Below are positions 17,286 to 26,436 of a stretch of 64,000 bases of DNA, piece by piece. The DNA comes from Phycisphaerales bacterium (lineage in GTDB: Bacteria; Planctomycetota; Phycisphaerae; Phycisphaerales; UBA1924). The notes under the pieces were generated by a model. It was not told the origin of the DNA. It saw only the letters and a program-made list of their open reading frames with translations, and did not search any database. A program made the translations under genes and the position numbers. The first letter of the stretch is position 1. Each line of letters opens with the position of its first letter. Location of the stretch: the NCBI GenBank assembly GCA_029260555.1, contig JAJDCZ010000052.1, positions 1 through 64,000 on the forward strand. Direction: 5' to 3'.

Positions 17286-17816
17286 TTAGAAGTCCCGAGG
17301 CACACCTCGACAACGAGGAATCAGAACCTGGTCGATACGGTTCATGCCATCAGCATCAGTCCCGAAGACCTTGTTCACATACGCGATCACCTGACGGTGG
17401 AGCGTTTCCAGCCCCGGCTCTTTGAGATAGGCATGTTTGGCTTTGCGGATGATCTGGCCAATGCCTTGCCTGATCTCAGCCTGGCGCTCTTCAAGGATCT
17501 TTTCAACGCGTTCCTTGTTGCGTGTCTTGACCTTGAGGAAGATCTCGATCTCCCACGACCACACTCGGCCCTGCTGCATGTTCTGGAATCGATCGCCCAG
17601 AAGCTGAATCTCAACGAGAGTGTCGCCAGAAGCTTCGTCCTCGCCCATAAGCTCAGCCGCTTCAACAGGTTTGGGGCTTGTCATCTTCATAAAAACAAAC
17701 ACACCCGCACCTTCGGTAACCATCAATGCAGCCACGATGATCATGACCAGCATGGGCGACTTTTTCTTGACGCTCTCGGTTGATTCTGCTTCGGTATTTT
17801 CCTGTTCATCGCTCAT
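17286..17816 (-). CDS. fliL: Flagellar basal body-associated protein FliL
   Basis: Stator-associated membrane protein. A short acidic cytoplasmic tail precedes one membrane helix (about 21-44, SPMLVMIIVAALMVTEGAGV), then a periplasmic stomatin-like domain (LVEIQLLGDRFQ..., FLKVKTRNKERVEKILEERQAEI, VIAYVNKVFG). Length 176 is normal. It follows motB by 24 bp. The N-terminal acidic tail and position support FliL, although the family is weakly conserved. Confidence 0.85.
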   Translation of the reverse strand: MSDEQENTEAESTESVKKKSPMLVMIIVAALMVTEGAGVFVFMKMTSPKPVEAAELMGEDEASGDTLVEIQLLGDRFQNMQQGRVWSWEIEIFLKVKTRNKERVEKILEERQAEIRQGIGQIIRKAKHAYLKEPGLETLHRQVIAYVNKVFGTDADGMNRIDQVLIPRCRGVPRDF

Positions 17817-17840
17817 TGGTTCGTTCCCACCATGTATCTG

Positions 17841-18587
17841 TCATCTACCCGTTCCAAAAGGATCCGGATTGACCTGATCGACCGTCACTTCAGTCAACAC
17901 CACCTGCACGCGCCAGTTGCCCGGATCAGACCTTGAGCCGCTTCGATCGATCTTGGCAGGCTCTGAATCCCCCACCGCCACCACTTCCAGAATCGTGGGG
18001 CTGATCGAACACTCATCAATCAGAAATCGAGCAACAGCCTTGGCTCGCTTGAAACTCAGATCGATGTAGTCCAGTCCGGAGGCTTTGCGGTCTTCAGGGC
18101 CATAGGCATGGCCGCGGATCTCGATCTTGTTGTTGCGATCCTTGATCTTCTTTGCAATGGTATCTTTGAGTGTTCTTTTAACCGCTGGCGAGAGCACTGT
18201 TGAACCCGCTTCAAAACGCAAAGAGCCTCCGATGACGAACTTCTCGCCGGGATTGACAATGCTCACCTTCTCGTTCTTGCCCACCATGTTGGGGTCCTGA
18301 ACCTGAGCCATGGCTTTGTCGTCCAGCTTTCGACTTGCATAATCCTCACTGGGATTACTGTTGGGAATGTTATTTGGATCTGAATCATTGGGTACACGCC
18401 CGATACCACCTTGATACCCGAACGCTTCCTGGAGTGATTTCACAACTTCCTGGTATTCAACATCTTTTTTAATCTCGCTGAACGCTGCCAGTAGAATAAA
18501 GAAACACAGCAGCAGCGTCATCAGATCGCCAAATGTAAGTACCCACTCGGGGATTCCATCTTCATCAGGTGGTTTTCGTTTGGCCAT
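17841..18587 (-). CDS. motB: Flagellar stator protein MotB
   Basis: Ion-channel and peptidoglycan-anchoring subunit of the stator. The plug/channel helix is PEWVLTFGDLMTLLLCFFIL with Asp21 in the position of the ion-carrying Asp. The OmpA-like domain (about 115-240) includes IEIRGHAYGPEDRKASGLDYIDLSFKRAKAVARFL. Length 248 is typical. It starts 2 bp after motA ends, so they are co-translated. The coupling ion (H+ or Na+) cannot be read with confidence. Confidence 0.94.
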   Translation of the reverse strand: MAKRKPPDEDGIPEWVLTFGDLMTLLLCFFILLAAFSEIKKDVEYQEVVKSLQEAFGYQGGIGRVPNDSDPNNIPNSNPSEDYASRKLDDKAMAQVQDPNMVGKNEKVSIVNPGEKFVIGGSLRFEAGSTVLSPAVKRTLKDTIAKKIKDRNNKIEIRGHAYGPEDRKASGLDYIDLSFKRAKAVARFLIDECSISPTILEVVAVGDSEPAKIDRSGSRSDPGNWRVQVVLTEVTVDQVNPDPFGTGR

Positions 18588-18589
18588 GG

Positions 18590-19402
18590 CTAGGCAGCCT
18601 CCTGTTGCTCTTCAAACGCCTTGCGCTGCGATGGAGGCAGGAATGTCAACAGCTTGCTCTCAACAATGCGCGGGTTATCCCCAGACTGAATCGCCATCAC
18701 GCCCGTAATAATCATCGACTTGACCAGGACTTCCTCAGCGTCCTTGGCAGCCAGCTTGTCTGCTACCGGGCTCGCAAGAATGTTGGCGATCAATGCACCA
18801 TAGAGCGTCGTCACCAGTGCCACGGCCATACTCGGGCCAATCGTTGAGGGGTCCTCCATGCCTTTGAGCATGAAGATCAAACCCAGCAGCGTCCCGATCA
18901 TCCCAAACGCCGGTGCATACTTGGCAATCGTGTCCAGGATCTTCTTGCCCTGAGTGTGACGATCCATCAAGGCTTCAAGCTCGGTATCCATAATGGTCTG
19001 GATCAGCTCCGGGTCTGTCCCGTCAACTGCCATCTTTATCCCCCGCACGATAAACTCGTTGTCCATCTCCGAGGTCATGTTTTCCAGACTCAAAATACCC
19101 TCGCGCCGGGCGACCTCAGCGTAATGAACCAGATCCCTGATGGTCTTGGTGGAATCTGTGGACTTGCCAAAGATCGACTGCAGATAGACCGTATGAAGCT
19201 TTAGTATCCTGGCCAGCGGGATCGAGATCACACATGCACCCAATGTGCCCATGAACACCACAAAGATGCTCGTCACATCGATCAACGCACCAACGGAGCC
19301 ACCGCCGAGCACGATGCCCAGCACGATAGCAATCACCGCTATGACTAATCCCGCGACGGTTCCGATATCCACGCGGCGTTCCTCCTGCGACACAAGATGC
19401 AT
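18590..19402 (-). CDS. motA: Flagellar stator protein MotA
   Basis: Four-helix stator subunit, 270 residues. N-terminal DIGTVAGLVIAVIAIVLGIVLGG and FVVFMGTLGAC; cytoplasmic loop with the torque region (SLENMTSEMDNEFIVRGIKM, ELEALMDRH); C-terminal helices with YAPAFGMIGTLLGLIFML and IGPSMAVALVTTLYGALIAN, which carry the family Pro residues. A GAGGGT ribosome site precedes the ATG at 19402. It lies between flbD and motB. Confidence 0.94.
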   Translation of the reverse strand: MHLVSQEERRVDIGTVAGLVIAVIAIVLGIVLGGGSVGALIDVTSIFVVFMGTLGACVISIPLARILKLHTVYLQSIFGKSTDSTKTIRDLVHYAEVARREGILSLENMTSEMDNEFIVRGIKMAVDGTDPELIQTIMDTELEALMDRHTQGKKILDTIAKYAPAFGMIGTLLGLIFMLKGMEDPSTIGPSMAVALVTTLYGALIANILASPVADKLAAKDAEEVLVKSMIITGVMAIQSGDNPRIVESKLLTFLPPSQRKAFEEQQEAA

Positions 19403-19465
19403 TCACACCCTCGTCGCTCATTTCATCGGAACGCCCCGCACAGCACTTAACCTCAACATCTCGCC

Positions 19466-19678
19466 TCAACCCGTCGGAGGTGGGTCCATAGGGATCAGGC
19501 GTCGAAGATGTCGCCCGTATTCAATCGACAGGTTTACCACCCGCTTCATCGCTTCCTTGACAATCACACGGTCGCCATTGATCAGCGTGATCACCGTGTC
19601 CGGGCATTCCTCAACCGTCCGGATAAGTTCCGCGTTGAGAACGAACTGGTTGCCATTGAGTCGCGTCAGCGTTATCAC
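19466..19678 (-). CDS. flbD: FlbD/SwrD family flagellar protein
   Basis: 70-residue protein starting MITLTRLNGNQFVLNAELI with TVEECPDTVITLINGDRVIV in the middle, the standard FlbD pattern. Relatives are needed for full motor power or swarming in Gram-positives, but the exact mechanism is unclear. It lies between flgE and motA, as in many non-proteobacterial flagellar operons. Confidence 0.9.
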   Translation of the reverse strand: MITLTRLNGNQFVLNAELIRTVEECPDTVITLINGDRVIVKEAMKRVVNLSIEYGRHLRRLIPMDPPPTG

Positions 19679-19707
19679 ATCAAAACTCCCCCATTCCTAT
19701 CGGTCCA

Positions 19708-21465
19708 TCATCGGCCCAGCAAAAGCAGTTGCTGAAGCAAGTCGTTGGCAGTTGATATCACCCGCGTCGAAGCTGAATACCCCGTTGATGTCAGGATCAA
19801 CTCGATAAACTCCTGGCTCAGATCAACATTTGAAAGCTCAACAGCCCCCGCCACAATCCTGCCCGTTCCAAACAATCCCGGTTCAGTAATAACCGCTTCG
19901 CCACTGTTACCACCTGCACGAAACACACTGTTCCCTTCATCCACCAACCCGCCAGCATTGGTAAACGATGCCAATGCGATCTGACCGAGCGTCCGAGAGA
20001 CATTATTGGAAAACAACCCCGAGATGATCCCGTTGCTCCCAATCGAGTAGTCCACCAGCGTGCCGATGGGCGCACCATCTTGAAAAGTCGCTGCCAGGGT
20101 TGATCCCACATCCGTCAAGGATGTCACATTATCGGTCTCGCCTGACAGTTCAAGCGACAAGACCAGAGGCGTCACCGCACCCGTGCCATCGCGATCAACT
20201 TTAACGCTGATCGGGCTGCCATCTGTCAACTGGCCAAACGAATCAAACGAAACTGTTCCCGTGCCAATCGTCAGATCGATGTCCGAATCGTCTGCTGATT
20301 CAGCGAAATATCGCCATGTTGTGCCGGTGTTGCTCTTGCTCTCGATCACCATGGCCAGATCAATCTCTACAGGTGTCCCCAGCGAGTCAAACGCATTGAA
20401 TGAAGTTCGCACAGATTCGCCGTCAGCCTTGGCTTTAGCCAGAGCAACAAACGGCTGACGCACAAAATTTCCACCTGAATCCAGCAGGCGAATGTCCGAT
20501 GAATCCAGCTCGATGCTGTTCACTGTTCCCGTGTTGCCGATGATCGATATGCCACCGACTTGCTGATCCAGAACCGCGCCAGGGGCTTGGCCATCGGGGT
20601 TGTTCCCTGCGTTGGTGTTGATGCCCAATGCTTCATTGAGAAAGCCGAGAAACTCCTGCACGGTTGTTGCTGTTGTGATAAGAAGTTGAGCCTCGGGCAA
20701 CACTCGGTTGCCTCTTTCAGCATTGCGAATTTCCAGTGTCTGCCCACTTGAGAACATGGGCGTGTCGCTGCCCGGCAAGAGTGGATCTTCAATCTCTGTC
20801 AGCAAACTGTCCGTCGTGAGTACATCTGGTGCCAGTGCCGGGACCGTCGCAGTTGAGATGAGCGAAAACCCCTCGGTGAGAGTGGCCATCAGCGTAGTCA
20901 GCGAGCCATGTGTGGGAAGATCCCCATCAGCATTGAGATTACCCGCAAAACGAACCGTTGTCGTTGCCTCTGCGATGGTCATTGAACCCAGCGGGATCTT
21001 CACATCTTTGACTGCACCTGTAATGATGTTGAAGTTGGAATCTACGCCATAGCCTTGAACGACATCCCCATCAACGGTGACAAGGTTCTGCAACGCATCA
21101 GCGCGAAAATCTCCTGCGCGAGTGTAAACCTGCGAAGTGCCTTGCCTGAGTACGAAAAACCCATCGCCTTCGATCGCCAGATCTCGTTGATTGCCAGATC
21201 CCGAGATGGTTCCATCGGTCATGTTCCGCTGCGTACCAGCGACCTTGACCCCCATGCCGACCTGGTAAGGGTCTGAGCCTCCAATGTCCGTATTGGGTTT
21301 GCTTCCCTCGCGGAGTGTTCTGCTGAACTGTGTTTCAAAGATCGCTCGGCTTGACTTGAATGCGGTTGTATTCACATTGGCGATGTTGTTACTGATCACA
21401 TCCAGCCTGCGAGCATGCGCATTCAGACCTGATACACCCGTAAAGAAAGCCATCGTCGATGCCAT
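19708..21465 (-). CDS. flgE: Flagellar hook protein FlgE
   Basis: Hook subunit, 585 residues. The N-terminal rod motif is VISNNIANVNTTAFKSSR, followed by FETQFSRTLREGS and DLAIEGDGFFVLRQG (the rod/hook signature). The C-terminal helix is QEFIELILTSTGYSASTRVI. The middle is a large variable domain (about residues 150-480) with many Asp/Thr/Ser, making it longer than the enterobacterial hook protein (about 400). AGGGA precedes the start at 21465. Confidence 0.94.
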   Translation of the reverse strand: MASTMAFFTGVSGLNAHARRLDVISNNIANVNTTAFKSSRAIFETQFSRTLREGSKPNTDIGGSDPYQVGMGVKVAGTQRNMTDGTISGSGNQRDLAIEGDGFFVLRQGTSQVYTRAGDFRADALQNLVTVDGDVVQGYGVDSNFNIITGAVKDVKIPLGSMTIAEATTTVRFAGNLNADGDLPTHGSLTTLMATLTEGFSLISTATVPALAPDVLTTDSLLTEIEDPLLPGSDTPMFSSGQTLEIRNAERGNRVLPEAQLLITTATTVQEFLGFLNEALGINTNAGNNPDGQAPGAVLDQQVGGISIIGNTGTVNSIELDSSDIRLLDSGGNFVRQPFVALAKAKADGESVRTSFNAFDSLGTPVEIDLAMVIESKSNTGTTWRYFAESADDSDIDLTIGTGTVSFDSFGQLTDGSPISVKVDRDGTGAVTPLVLSLELSGETDNVTSLTDVGSTLAATFQDGAPIGTLVDYSIGSNGIISGLFSNNVSRTLGQIALASFTNAGGLVDEGNSVFRAGGNSGEAVITEPGLFGTGRIVAGAVELSNVDLSQEFIELILTSTGYSASTRVISTANDLLQQLLLLGR

Positions 21466-21480
21466 CGTAATTCCCTGTTC

Positions 21481-21999
21481 TTATGCCCCGATGGCTTTGG
21501 AGATCATCTCCGCCAGCAGGTTTCGGACTGATTCATTGCCAGGCAACACACCCGCCAGACTCTGCATCATCCTTGAGCTGTCGCCGGGTACCACCACCCC
21601 GTCTTCATCTTTTCCATCCTCGCTTGAAGGCACCGCCACCACGCCCTCCAAACCAGAAAACACCTGCGCAGAATGCTGATCAAGCTCGCTGGTGATCTGC
21701 CTCTGCGCAACATCCAGTGCAAAGGCTCTGCCATCGATCAGCACCGCAACATACAGCGCCCCGGATGCCTCAGCACGATCCGCAGCTTCAGCGATTCGGT
21801 CCAGCTGCTCCATACTCAAATCAATACCCGCAGCCCCATCAACACTCACCGTGCGCCCCGATCGCACCACACCCTGCTCTGCCTTTTCCAGAAGCTGCGC
21901 AAATCCGCCCGGGCTCACCGAACCCTGGGCAATCGAACCTCGCACCGTTGATGCTGAAGCATCAAGCAGACGCAGCAGGTCCATAGGCTGACTGGTCAC
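21481..21999 (-). CDS. Flg_new (TIGR02530-type) flagellar operon protein
   Basis: 172 residues. The central part, IDLSMEQLDRIAEAADRAEA followed by SGALYVAVLIDGRAFALDV and RQITSELD, fits the pattern of the small flagellar operon family found between flgD and flgE in spirochaetes, clostridia and deltaproteobacteria. Family assignment is by pattern and position, not alignment. It overlaps flgD by 4 bp and lies 15 bp before flgE. The C-terminal half (acidic, EDGKDEDGVV) is an addition compared with the short family members. Role unknown. Confidence 0.7.
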   Translation of the reverse strand: MTSQPMDLLRLLDASASTVRGSIAQGSVSPGGFAQLLEKAEQGVVRSGRTVSVDGAAGIDLSMEQLDRIAEAADRAEASGALYVAVLIDGRAFALDVAQRQITSELDQHSAQVFSGLEGVVAVPSSEDGKDEDGVVVPGDSSRMMQSLAGVLPGNESVRNLLAEMISKAIGA

Positions 22000-22430
22000 G
22001 ACGCATCACCCGTTGATTGATCCGCCTGATCATCAATGCGCAACAGATTGCTCATGCGCATCAGCGAGCCATCTTCCAGCGTCAGTATCGGCCCCTCATC
22101 AGTCCGAACCACCGAACGCACCACACCCTCAACACTATCAAGCGTTTCACTCAAACCCGAAACGCGTGTGCCGATCAGCGTGGCTGCGGATGCCAGTTCG
22201 TTCTGCGCCACCAGTGCTTCCATCCGGTCGCCCAGATCAATGTTGCCCTGGATCGTGCGCAAGTTTGCCATTTGATCGAGCAGTGCTGAGGTATCACTTG
22301 GCTCCAGTGGATCCTGATTGCTCAACTCCGTCAGCATGATCTTGACGAAATCTTCGCTGTTGAGCTGGCTGTAGGCGTTAGCAGCCCCACTGGGCGCACC
22401 GCTGGCGTCAAAAGCACTAATTGCGCTCAT
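21996..22430 (-). CDS. flgD: Hook capping protein FlgD (short form)
   Basis: Scaffold for hook assembly. The N-terminal motif LNSEDFVKIMLTELSNQDPL and LDQMANLRTIQGN are diagnostic. At 144 residues it lacks much of the C-terminal Tudor/Ig-like domain of longer FlgD, keeping only a short beta region (LIGTRVSGLSETLDSVEG, GPILTLEDGSLMRMSNLLRI). It is preceded by fliK (45 bp) and overlaps the next gene by 4 bp. Confidence 0.92.
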   Translation of the reverse strand: MSAISAFDASGAPSGAANAYSQLNSEDFVKIMLTELSNQDPLEPSDTSALLDQMANLRTIQGNIDLGDRMEALVAQNELASAATLIGTRVSGLSETLDSVEGVVRSVVRTDEGPILTLEDGSLMRMSNLLRIDDQADQSTGDAS

Positions 22431-22475
22431 ATCAAAGCTCCTGATTTAATCTGATCGCGCTGTCAGCTCCGTCTT

Positions 22476-23855
22476 TTACGCAATCGCATCAACCCGCCCA
22501 TCAATGACAGCATCCTCTGTCAGCTGGGCATGCCCCTGGGATCGATCCTCGATGTCCAGGTGTCCATTGGTTTTTGCGTCGGCTCCGCCTGACGCACGCT
22601 CACCCCCACCCCATCTCCCAGTCCCACTCCCAGCCAACTGTGCATGGGCTTCATCGCCTCCGTGCGATCCGTTTCCGTGCTGTCCTGCCCGGGCATCCTG
22701 CCCAGACGATTCTTGTTGCTCATCGATGTAGCTCTGCGCTTTGCCCTCCAGCATCACGCTCACTTCCAACCGATGAACCGCCAGCCCGCGCGCTTGAAGC
22801 GCAGCTCTCAATGCTGGCAAGTGTTCATCCAGCAACCCGCGTGCCTGCTGAGTCGTCACCTCAAACCGGGCTTGCACCACCCCCTCCTTCATGTCCATCT
22901 GAATCTTTAACTCACCCAGCGCCTCGGGGCGCAATCGGAGTGTGACTCGCCCGTTACCCTGGGTCGCCCCCTGCTTGAGCACCGCAGCCATGCCTCGGCG
23001 CAGCTGCGCACCAAAGAGCTGCGCCTCATCAGCCCCGGCGGCTCGCTGTCCCTTGCCAGCACTCGCCCCTTGTGCCAGTCGCCCGTTGGTCATGCTCGAT
23101 CGATCCCCAGCATTGCCCGCTGGATTCACTCGCACAACACCTGCATCAGTCAACCGCCCCCCCGCTGCAGAATCCGCCCCAGCGCGAACAGATGGCACAC
23201 TCGAAATGCCGTTTTTGCCTGTTTGCACGGGTTGTTGAGCTGTTGACGACGCGGCTCCCGCATTCGCCTGCACAGCCTGATCTGCCCGAGATGAACCTGC
23301 ACCAGACTGGTGAGTTCCATCACTCACAGGCTCTGCCGTACTGACTGGCCCTGACGAGTTAAAACCTGAAGACGCCTGATCCGAAACCGGCTGGCCTTGT
23401 GCGCGTGTAGCACTGGAACTGTCAGCTCTGGGGGATGCGTTGTCTGATCGTTGTACCTGAGCATGCTTTGCAGGAGCTTTCCTCTGCGAGCGAATCTCCT
23501 GTTGTTTGATCTGATCGCTGAGCTGAGCACCTTTCAGATCTGCCCCGGGAGATGAATCAGCCAACTGTGCTCTCAAGTTAGACTTGCGCTGCAGGCGTAA
23601 ATCCTGCGCTTCTTCAGCAACTTGTTTTTGCGCATTTTCTTTTACTCTTTGCTTGCGTACCTGGCTGCGAACCTCACCAGCATGGTCCATTATTTCCAGA
23701 GGCACATCGCGCAGGATCTTTGTCACCCCGGCACTTTGCATGGATGTAAGTTGAGCCTGAAATACACCAATGACATCGCCCTGAGGCAATTTCTGATCGC
23801 GATCAGTCTGATTGGGTGAGTGTGTTGTTTGTTGCGAAATACTGAGTTGTGTCAT
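22476..23855 (-). CDS. fliK: Flagellar hook-length control protein FliK
   Basis: 459 residues, of which about 300 are a Gln/Ser/Ala-rich ruler region. The C-terminal switch domain (about 300-375) has GRVTLRLRPEALGELKIQMD, VVQARFEVTTQQARGLLDEH and LPALRAALQARGLAV. It governs hook length and the FlhB specificity switch. The start overlaps the end of the motE-like gene by 4 bp. Confidence 0.9.
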   Translation of the reverse strand: MTQLSISQQTTHSPNQTDRDQKLPQGDVIGVFQAQLTSMQSAGVTKILRDVPLEIMDHAGEVRSQVRKQRVKENAQKQVAEEAQDLRLQRKSNLRAQLADSSPGADLKGAQLSDQIKQQEIRSQRKAPAKHAQVQRSDNASPRADSSSATRAQGQPVSDQASSGFNSSGPVSTAEPVSDGTHQSGAGSSRADQAVQANAGAASSTAQQPVQTGKNGISSVPSVRAGADSAAGGRLTDAGVVRVNPAGNAGDRSSMTNGRLAQGASAGKGQRAAGADEAQLFGAQLRRGMAAVLKQGATQGNGRVTLRLRPEALGELKIQMDMKEGVVQARFEVTTQQARGLLDEHLPALRAALQARGLAVHRLEVSVMLEGKAQSYIDEQQESSGQDARAGQHGNGSHGGDEAHAQLAGSGTGRWGGGERASGGADAKTNGHLDIEDRSQGHAQLTEDAVIDGRVDAIA

Positions 23856-24556
23856 TCACTGTTACCTTCGAACCCGCCAGCCTTAAGGCCGTGAGTACGA
23901 AGACGATCCAGCAAATCCGCTGCCACAACAGGGTCCTGCTTCGTGAACGATCGCATGACCTTGCCCAGCACCCGGCCTTCCATCGCATTGAGGTATGACA
24001 CCGCCTGATCGGTATTGCCCGCATCCAGATAAGCCTGCAGCGCATCGCGGGCTTCGTCTGCCTTCATGGCTTCAAGCACACCAACCGCCTTTTTGAACTG
24101 CGCCTGCCCTTCAAAATCACGAATCTTTGAACGCCGATCATCAAACGCGGTGCGCTCTGCCATGAATGCCTCGCGAGCTTCATCCAGCGTCCGCCTCTCT
24201 TGAACCAGTGAATACTTGAGATCCTCAACCTCCTTGCGAAGCCTGCGAATCCGTGCAAGATCTGCCTCACTCTGTTCGAGCTTCACCTCCAGGATCTGCT
24301 CAGCAGTCAATGGTGGCCCGTCAGACTTGACCTCACGAGTCACAGCGCTGATCCCAGCCTCTGCAGCGGCAGCCTCTTTTTCAAGCTGCTCCTGGGCAGC
24401 CTTCTCCTGCGCCACCGAAATCGAATAAATCCCCGTGGTCTGATCAATCCGACTTCGATCAAGCCTGCCCGATGCCCCCAGCCAGCCCACAAACCCCAAA
24501 AGTGCCAGCAAATGCGCCACTCCGATGATCGAAAGCACGCTCCAGATCGTTTTCAT
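23852..24556 (-). CDS. MotE-like coiled-coil membrane protein
   Basis: 234 residues: N-terminal membrane helix (about 8-28, IIGVAHLLALLGFVGWLGA), long periplasmic-type coiled coil (about 75-160, with LEQSEADLARIRRLRKEVED), and a C-terminal helical domain (DFEGQAQFKKAVGVLEAMKA..., AVSYLNAMEGRVLGKVMRSF) that resembles the MgtE-N/MotE fold. Proteins like this lie between fliJ and fliK and are thought to support or localise stators. The call is based on position and architecture. It has 4-bp overlaps with both neighbours. Confidence 0.7.
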   Translation of the reverse strand: MKTIWSVLSIIGVAHLLALLGFVGWLGASGRLDRSRIDQTTGIYSISVAQEKAAQEQLEKEAAAAEAGISAVTREVKSDGPPLTAEQILEVKLEQSEADLARIRRLRKEVEDLKYSLVQERRTLDEAREAFMAERTAFDDRRSKIRDFEGQAQFKKAVGVLEAMKADEARDALQAYLDAGNTDQAVSYLNAMEGRVLGKVMRSFTKQDPVVAADLLDRLRTHGLKAGGFEGNSE

Positions 24557-25011
24557 GCCATCTTCCTCGCTGCTGCTGCCATTGCAATCTCATCCATTGC
24601 AGCATTGTGCACCCTGTTCTGATCCTGCTGCCACCGCTCATGCTGGCGCGATTTGAGCATCTGCACCGCTTTTCGACTCACAACCTTTTCCTTCAGCAAC
24701 TCACGCGCCGAACCCAGCCTCTTATACACACCTGCCAGCTCTACCGCTGCCCTTTGTGCCTGGGTTGTCACCCGAAGCGAGCTGTTGGCACGAAGCCTGA
24801 TCTGTTCAATATCCACAACCTGATGTGTATTGACACCAAGCTGCGTTCGCATGGATTCCCGCTCTGCTGTGAGCACCCGTTGGCATTGCATGATCTGCCG
24901 CTCCAACTCCAACCTCTGTTTTTCGAGCTCTGCAACCTTCATCTGCTGCTGACGCTCTTCGCGGCTGCGCTTGTCCAGCACCGGCTGAAGCCTGAATTTG
25001 AACCTTGCCAT
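24553..25011 (-). CDS. fliJ: Flagellar export protein FliJ
   Basis: 152-residue coiled-coil protein between fliI and the motE-like gene, matching FliJ in place, size and composition: MARFKFRLQPVLDKRSREE and continuous heptads with RQQQMKVAELEKQRLELERQ. FliJ is the central stalk of the FliI ATPase ring and recycles chaperones. The sequence family is poorly conserved, so context carries much of the call. Confidence 0.87.
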   Translation of the reverse strand: MARFKFRLQPVLDKRSREERQQQMKVAELEKQRLELERQIMQCQRVLTAERESMRTQLGVNTHQVVDIEQIRLRANSSLRVTTQAQRAAVELAGVYKRLGSARELLKEKVVSRKAVQMLKSRQHERWQQDQNRVHNAAMDEIAMAAAARKMA

Positions 25012-25014
25012 CGC

Positions 25015-26436
25015 TTACTTTCTCCCCACCGTCGCGCCCTGCAAGCCTTCCAGAGCACGCGAAGATTCCACCGCCAGTTTCACAAGCAAACTCCGGGATT
25101 GCCCTATCGCCGATGACTCGCCTTCACCTTGACACAAAAGCTCGTTGATCCGAGGCTGATAGTCAATGGCAACATCTGCCTGCGGATTGCTCCCTCGCAC
25201 ATACGCGCCGATCTGCACAAGATCCTCAACCTCTGCATATCGCGCCATCATCGCCATCACCTGACGACGCGCTGCAATCTGATCTTGATCACAGATGTCA
25301 TCAGCAACACGGCTCACAGAATCAAGTACATCTATCGCAGGATAATGCCCGTGCTGGGCAAGCTTGCGCGACAATATCACATGCCCGTCCAGAATCCCTC
25401 GCGCAGCATCTGCCACAGGCTCGGTCATGTCGTCGCCTTCGACCAGAATCGTATAGATCCCCGTTATTGACCCGCCCCCTTCGCCCTCGGCATCCGGTTC
25501 CACAGCTCCCGCCCGCTCAAGTAAAATCGGTAGCAGCGCAAACACGCTGGGTGTATACCCCTTGGTCGCGGGAGGCTCGCCAACACTCAAACCAACCTGC
25601 CGCTGAGCATGTGCAAACCGTGTCACCGAATCCATTACCAACAACACATCCTGCCCCTGATCACGGAAAAACTCCGCAATGGCACACGAAACCATCGCAG
25701 CCCTGATGCGAAGCAATGGCGACTCGTCACTGGTCGCCACTACAACAACACTCCGCGCCATCCCCTCTGGACCAAGATTCTTTTCTACAAAATCCCGCAC
25801 CTCCCGGCCTCTTTCACCGATCAACGCAATCACATTCACATCCGCCGCTGACCCGCGCGAGATCATCCCCAAAAGTGTTGACTTGCCTACACCCGGTCCC
25901 GCAAAGATGCCAAGCCTTTGGCCTCGTCCCAGCGTCGTCATCAGATCAATCGCGCGCACACCTGTTTCAAGTGCGGTATCAATTCGCCTTCGATCCATCG
26001 CAGGCACAGGATCTGGATGCAAAGGCACATGGACCCCATCAAGAATCGCACCCTTGCCATCAATCGGCCGGGCCAGCCCGTCAATACACCGGCCGAGCAT
26101 CTGTCTGGATACTCCAACCGTCTGACTCGTATTCATGCCTTTGACAAAATCCCCCACTCGAATACCTTGCGTCGGCCCAAGCAACATCACCACCGCATGC
26201 GCATTGTCAAATCCCACAACTTCCCCCGCCACCCCACCCTGCGTGCCATCACTCATCTTCGCAGAACCAGCGAACACATCTTCGCTTTGCCTGGTCTGCA
26301 CCCACACCAGCGACCCCACAGGCAAGGGCAGATCCCCCACCAGAAGCGTCAGTCCTTTCAACGCCCACACACGACCCTGTACAAGCCTGGGTTGAATACC
26401 CTCAAGCAGCTTCTGTGCACGCTGAATCACCTTCAT
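25015..26436 (-). CDS. fliI: Flagellum-specific ATPase FliI
   Basis: Export ATPase, 473 residues. Walker A AGPGVGKST (179-187), VIALIGERGREVRDFVE, Walker B DVLLVMDSVTRFAHAQRQV and GEPPATKGYTPSVFALLP are all standard F1-beta/FliI motifs. The C-terminal helical bundle ends ALEGLQGATVGRK. Its ATG overlaps the fliH stop (TAATG), so the two are coupled. Confidence 0.96.
   Translation of the reverse strand: MKVIQRAQKLLEGIQPRLVQGRVWALKGLTLLVGDLPLPVGSLVWVQTRQSEDVFAGSAKMSDGTQGGVAGEVVGFDNAHAVVMLLGPTQGIRVGDFVKGMNTSQTVGVSRQMLGRCIDGLARPIDGKGAILDGVHVPLHPDPVPAMDRRRIDTALETGVRAIDLMTTLGRGQRLGIFAGPGVGKSTLLGMISRGSAADVNVIALIGERGREVRDFVEKNLGPEGMARSVVVVATSDESPLLRIRAAMVSCAIAEFFRDQGQDVLLVMDSVTRFAHAQRQVGLSVGEPPATKGYTPSVFALLPILLERAGAVEPDAEGEGGGSITGIYTILVEGDDMTEPVADAARGILDGHVILSRKLAQHGHYPAIDVLDSVSRVADDICDQDQIAARRQVMAMMARYAEVEDLVQIGAYVRGSNPQADVAIDYQPRINELLCQGEGESSAIGQSRSLLVKLAVESSRALEGLQGATVGRK

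Noticed and set aside
16762-17289. Plus-strand frame of 175 residues over fliN and the fliL-fliN gap as a FliM candidate
   Set aside because: Opposite strand to the operon, no SpoA or FliM motifs; it is an antisense shadow of the GC-rich fliN tail.
22504-22945. Plus-strand frames over fliK
   Set aside because: Antisense shadows of the Gln/Ser/Ala-rich ruler region with no domain or ribosome site.
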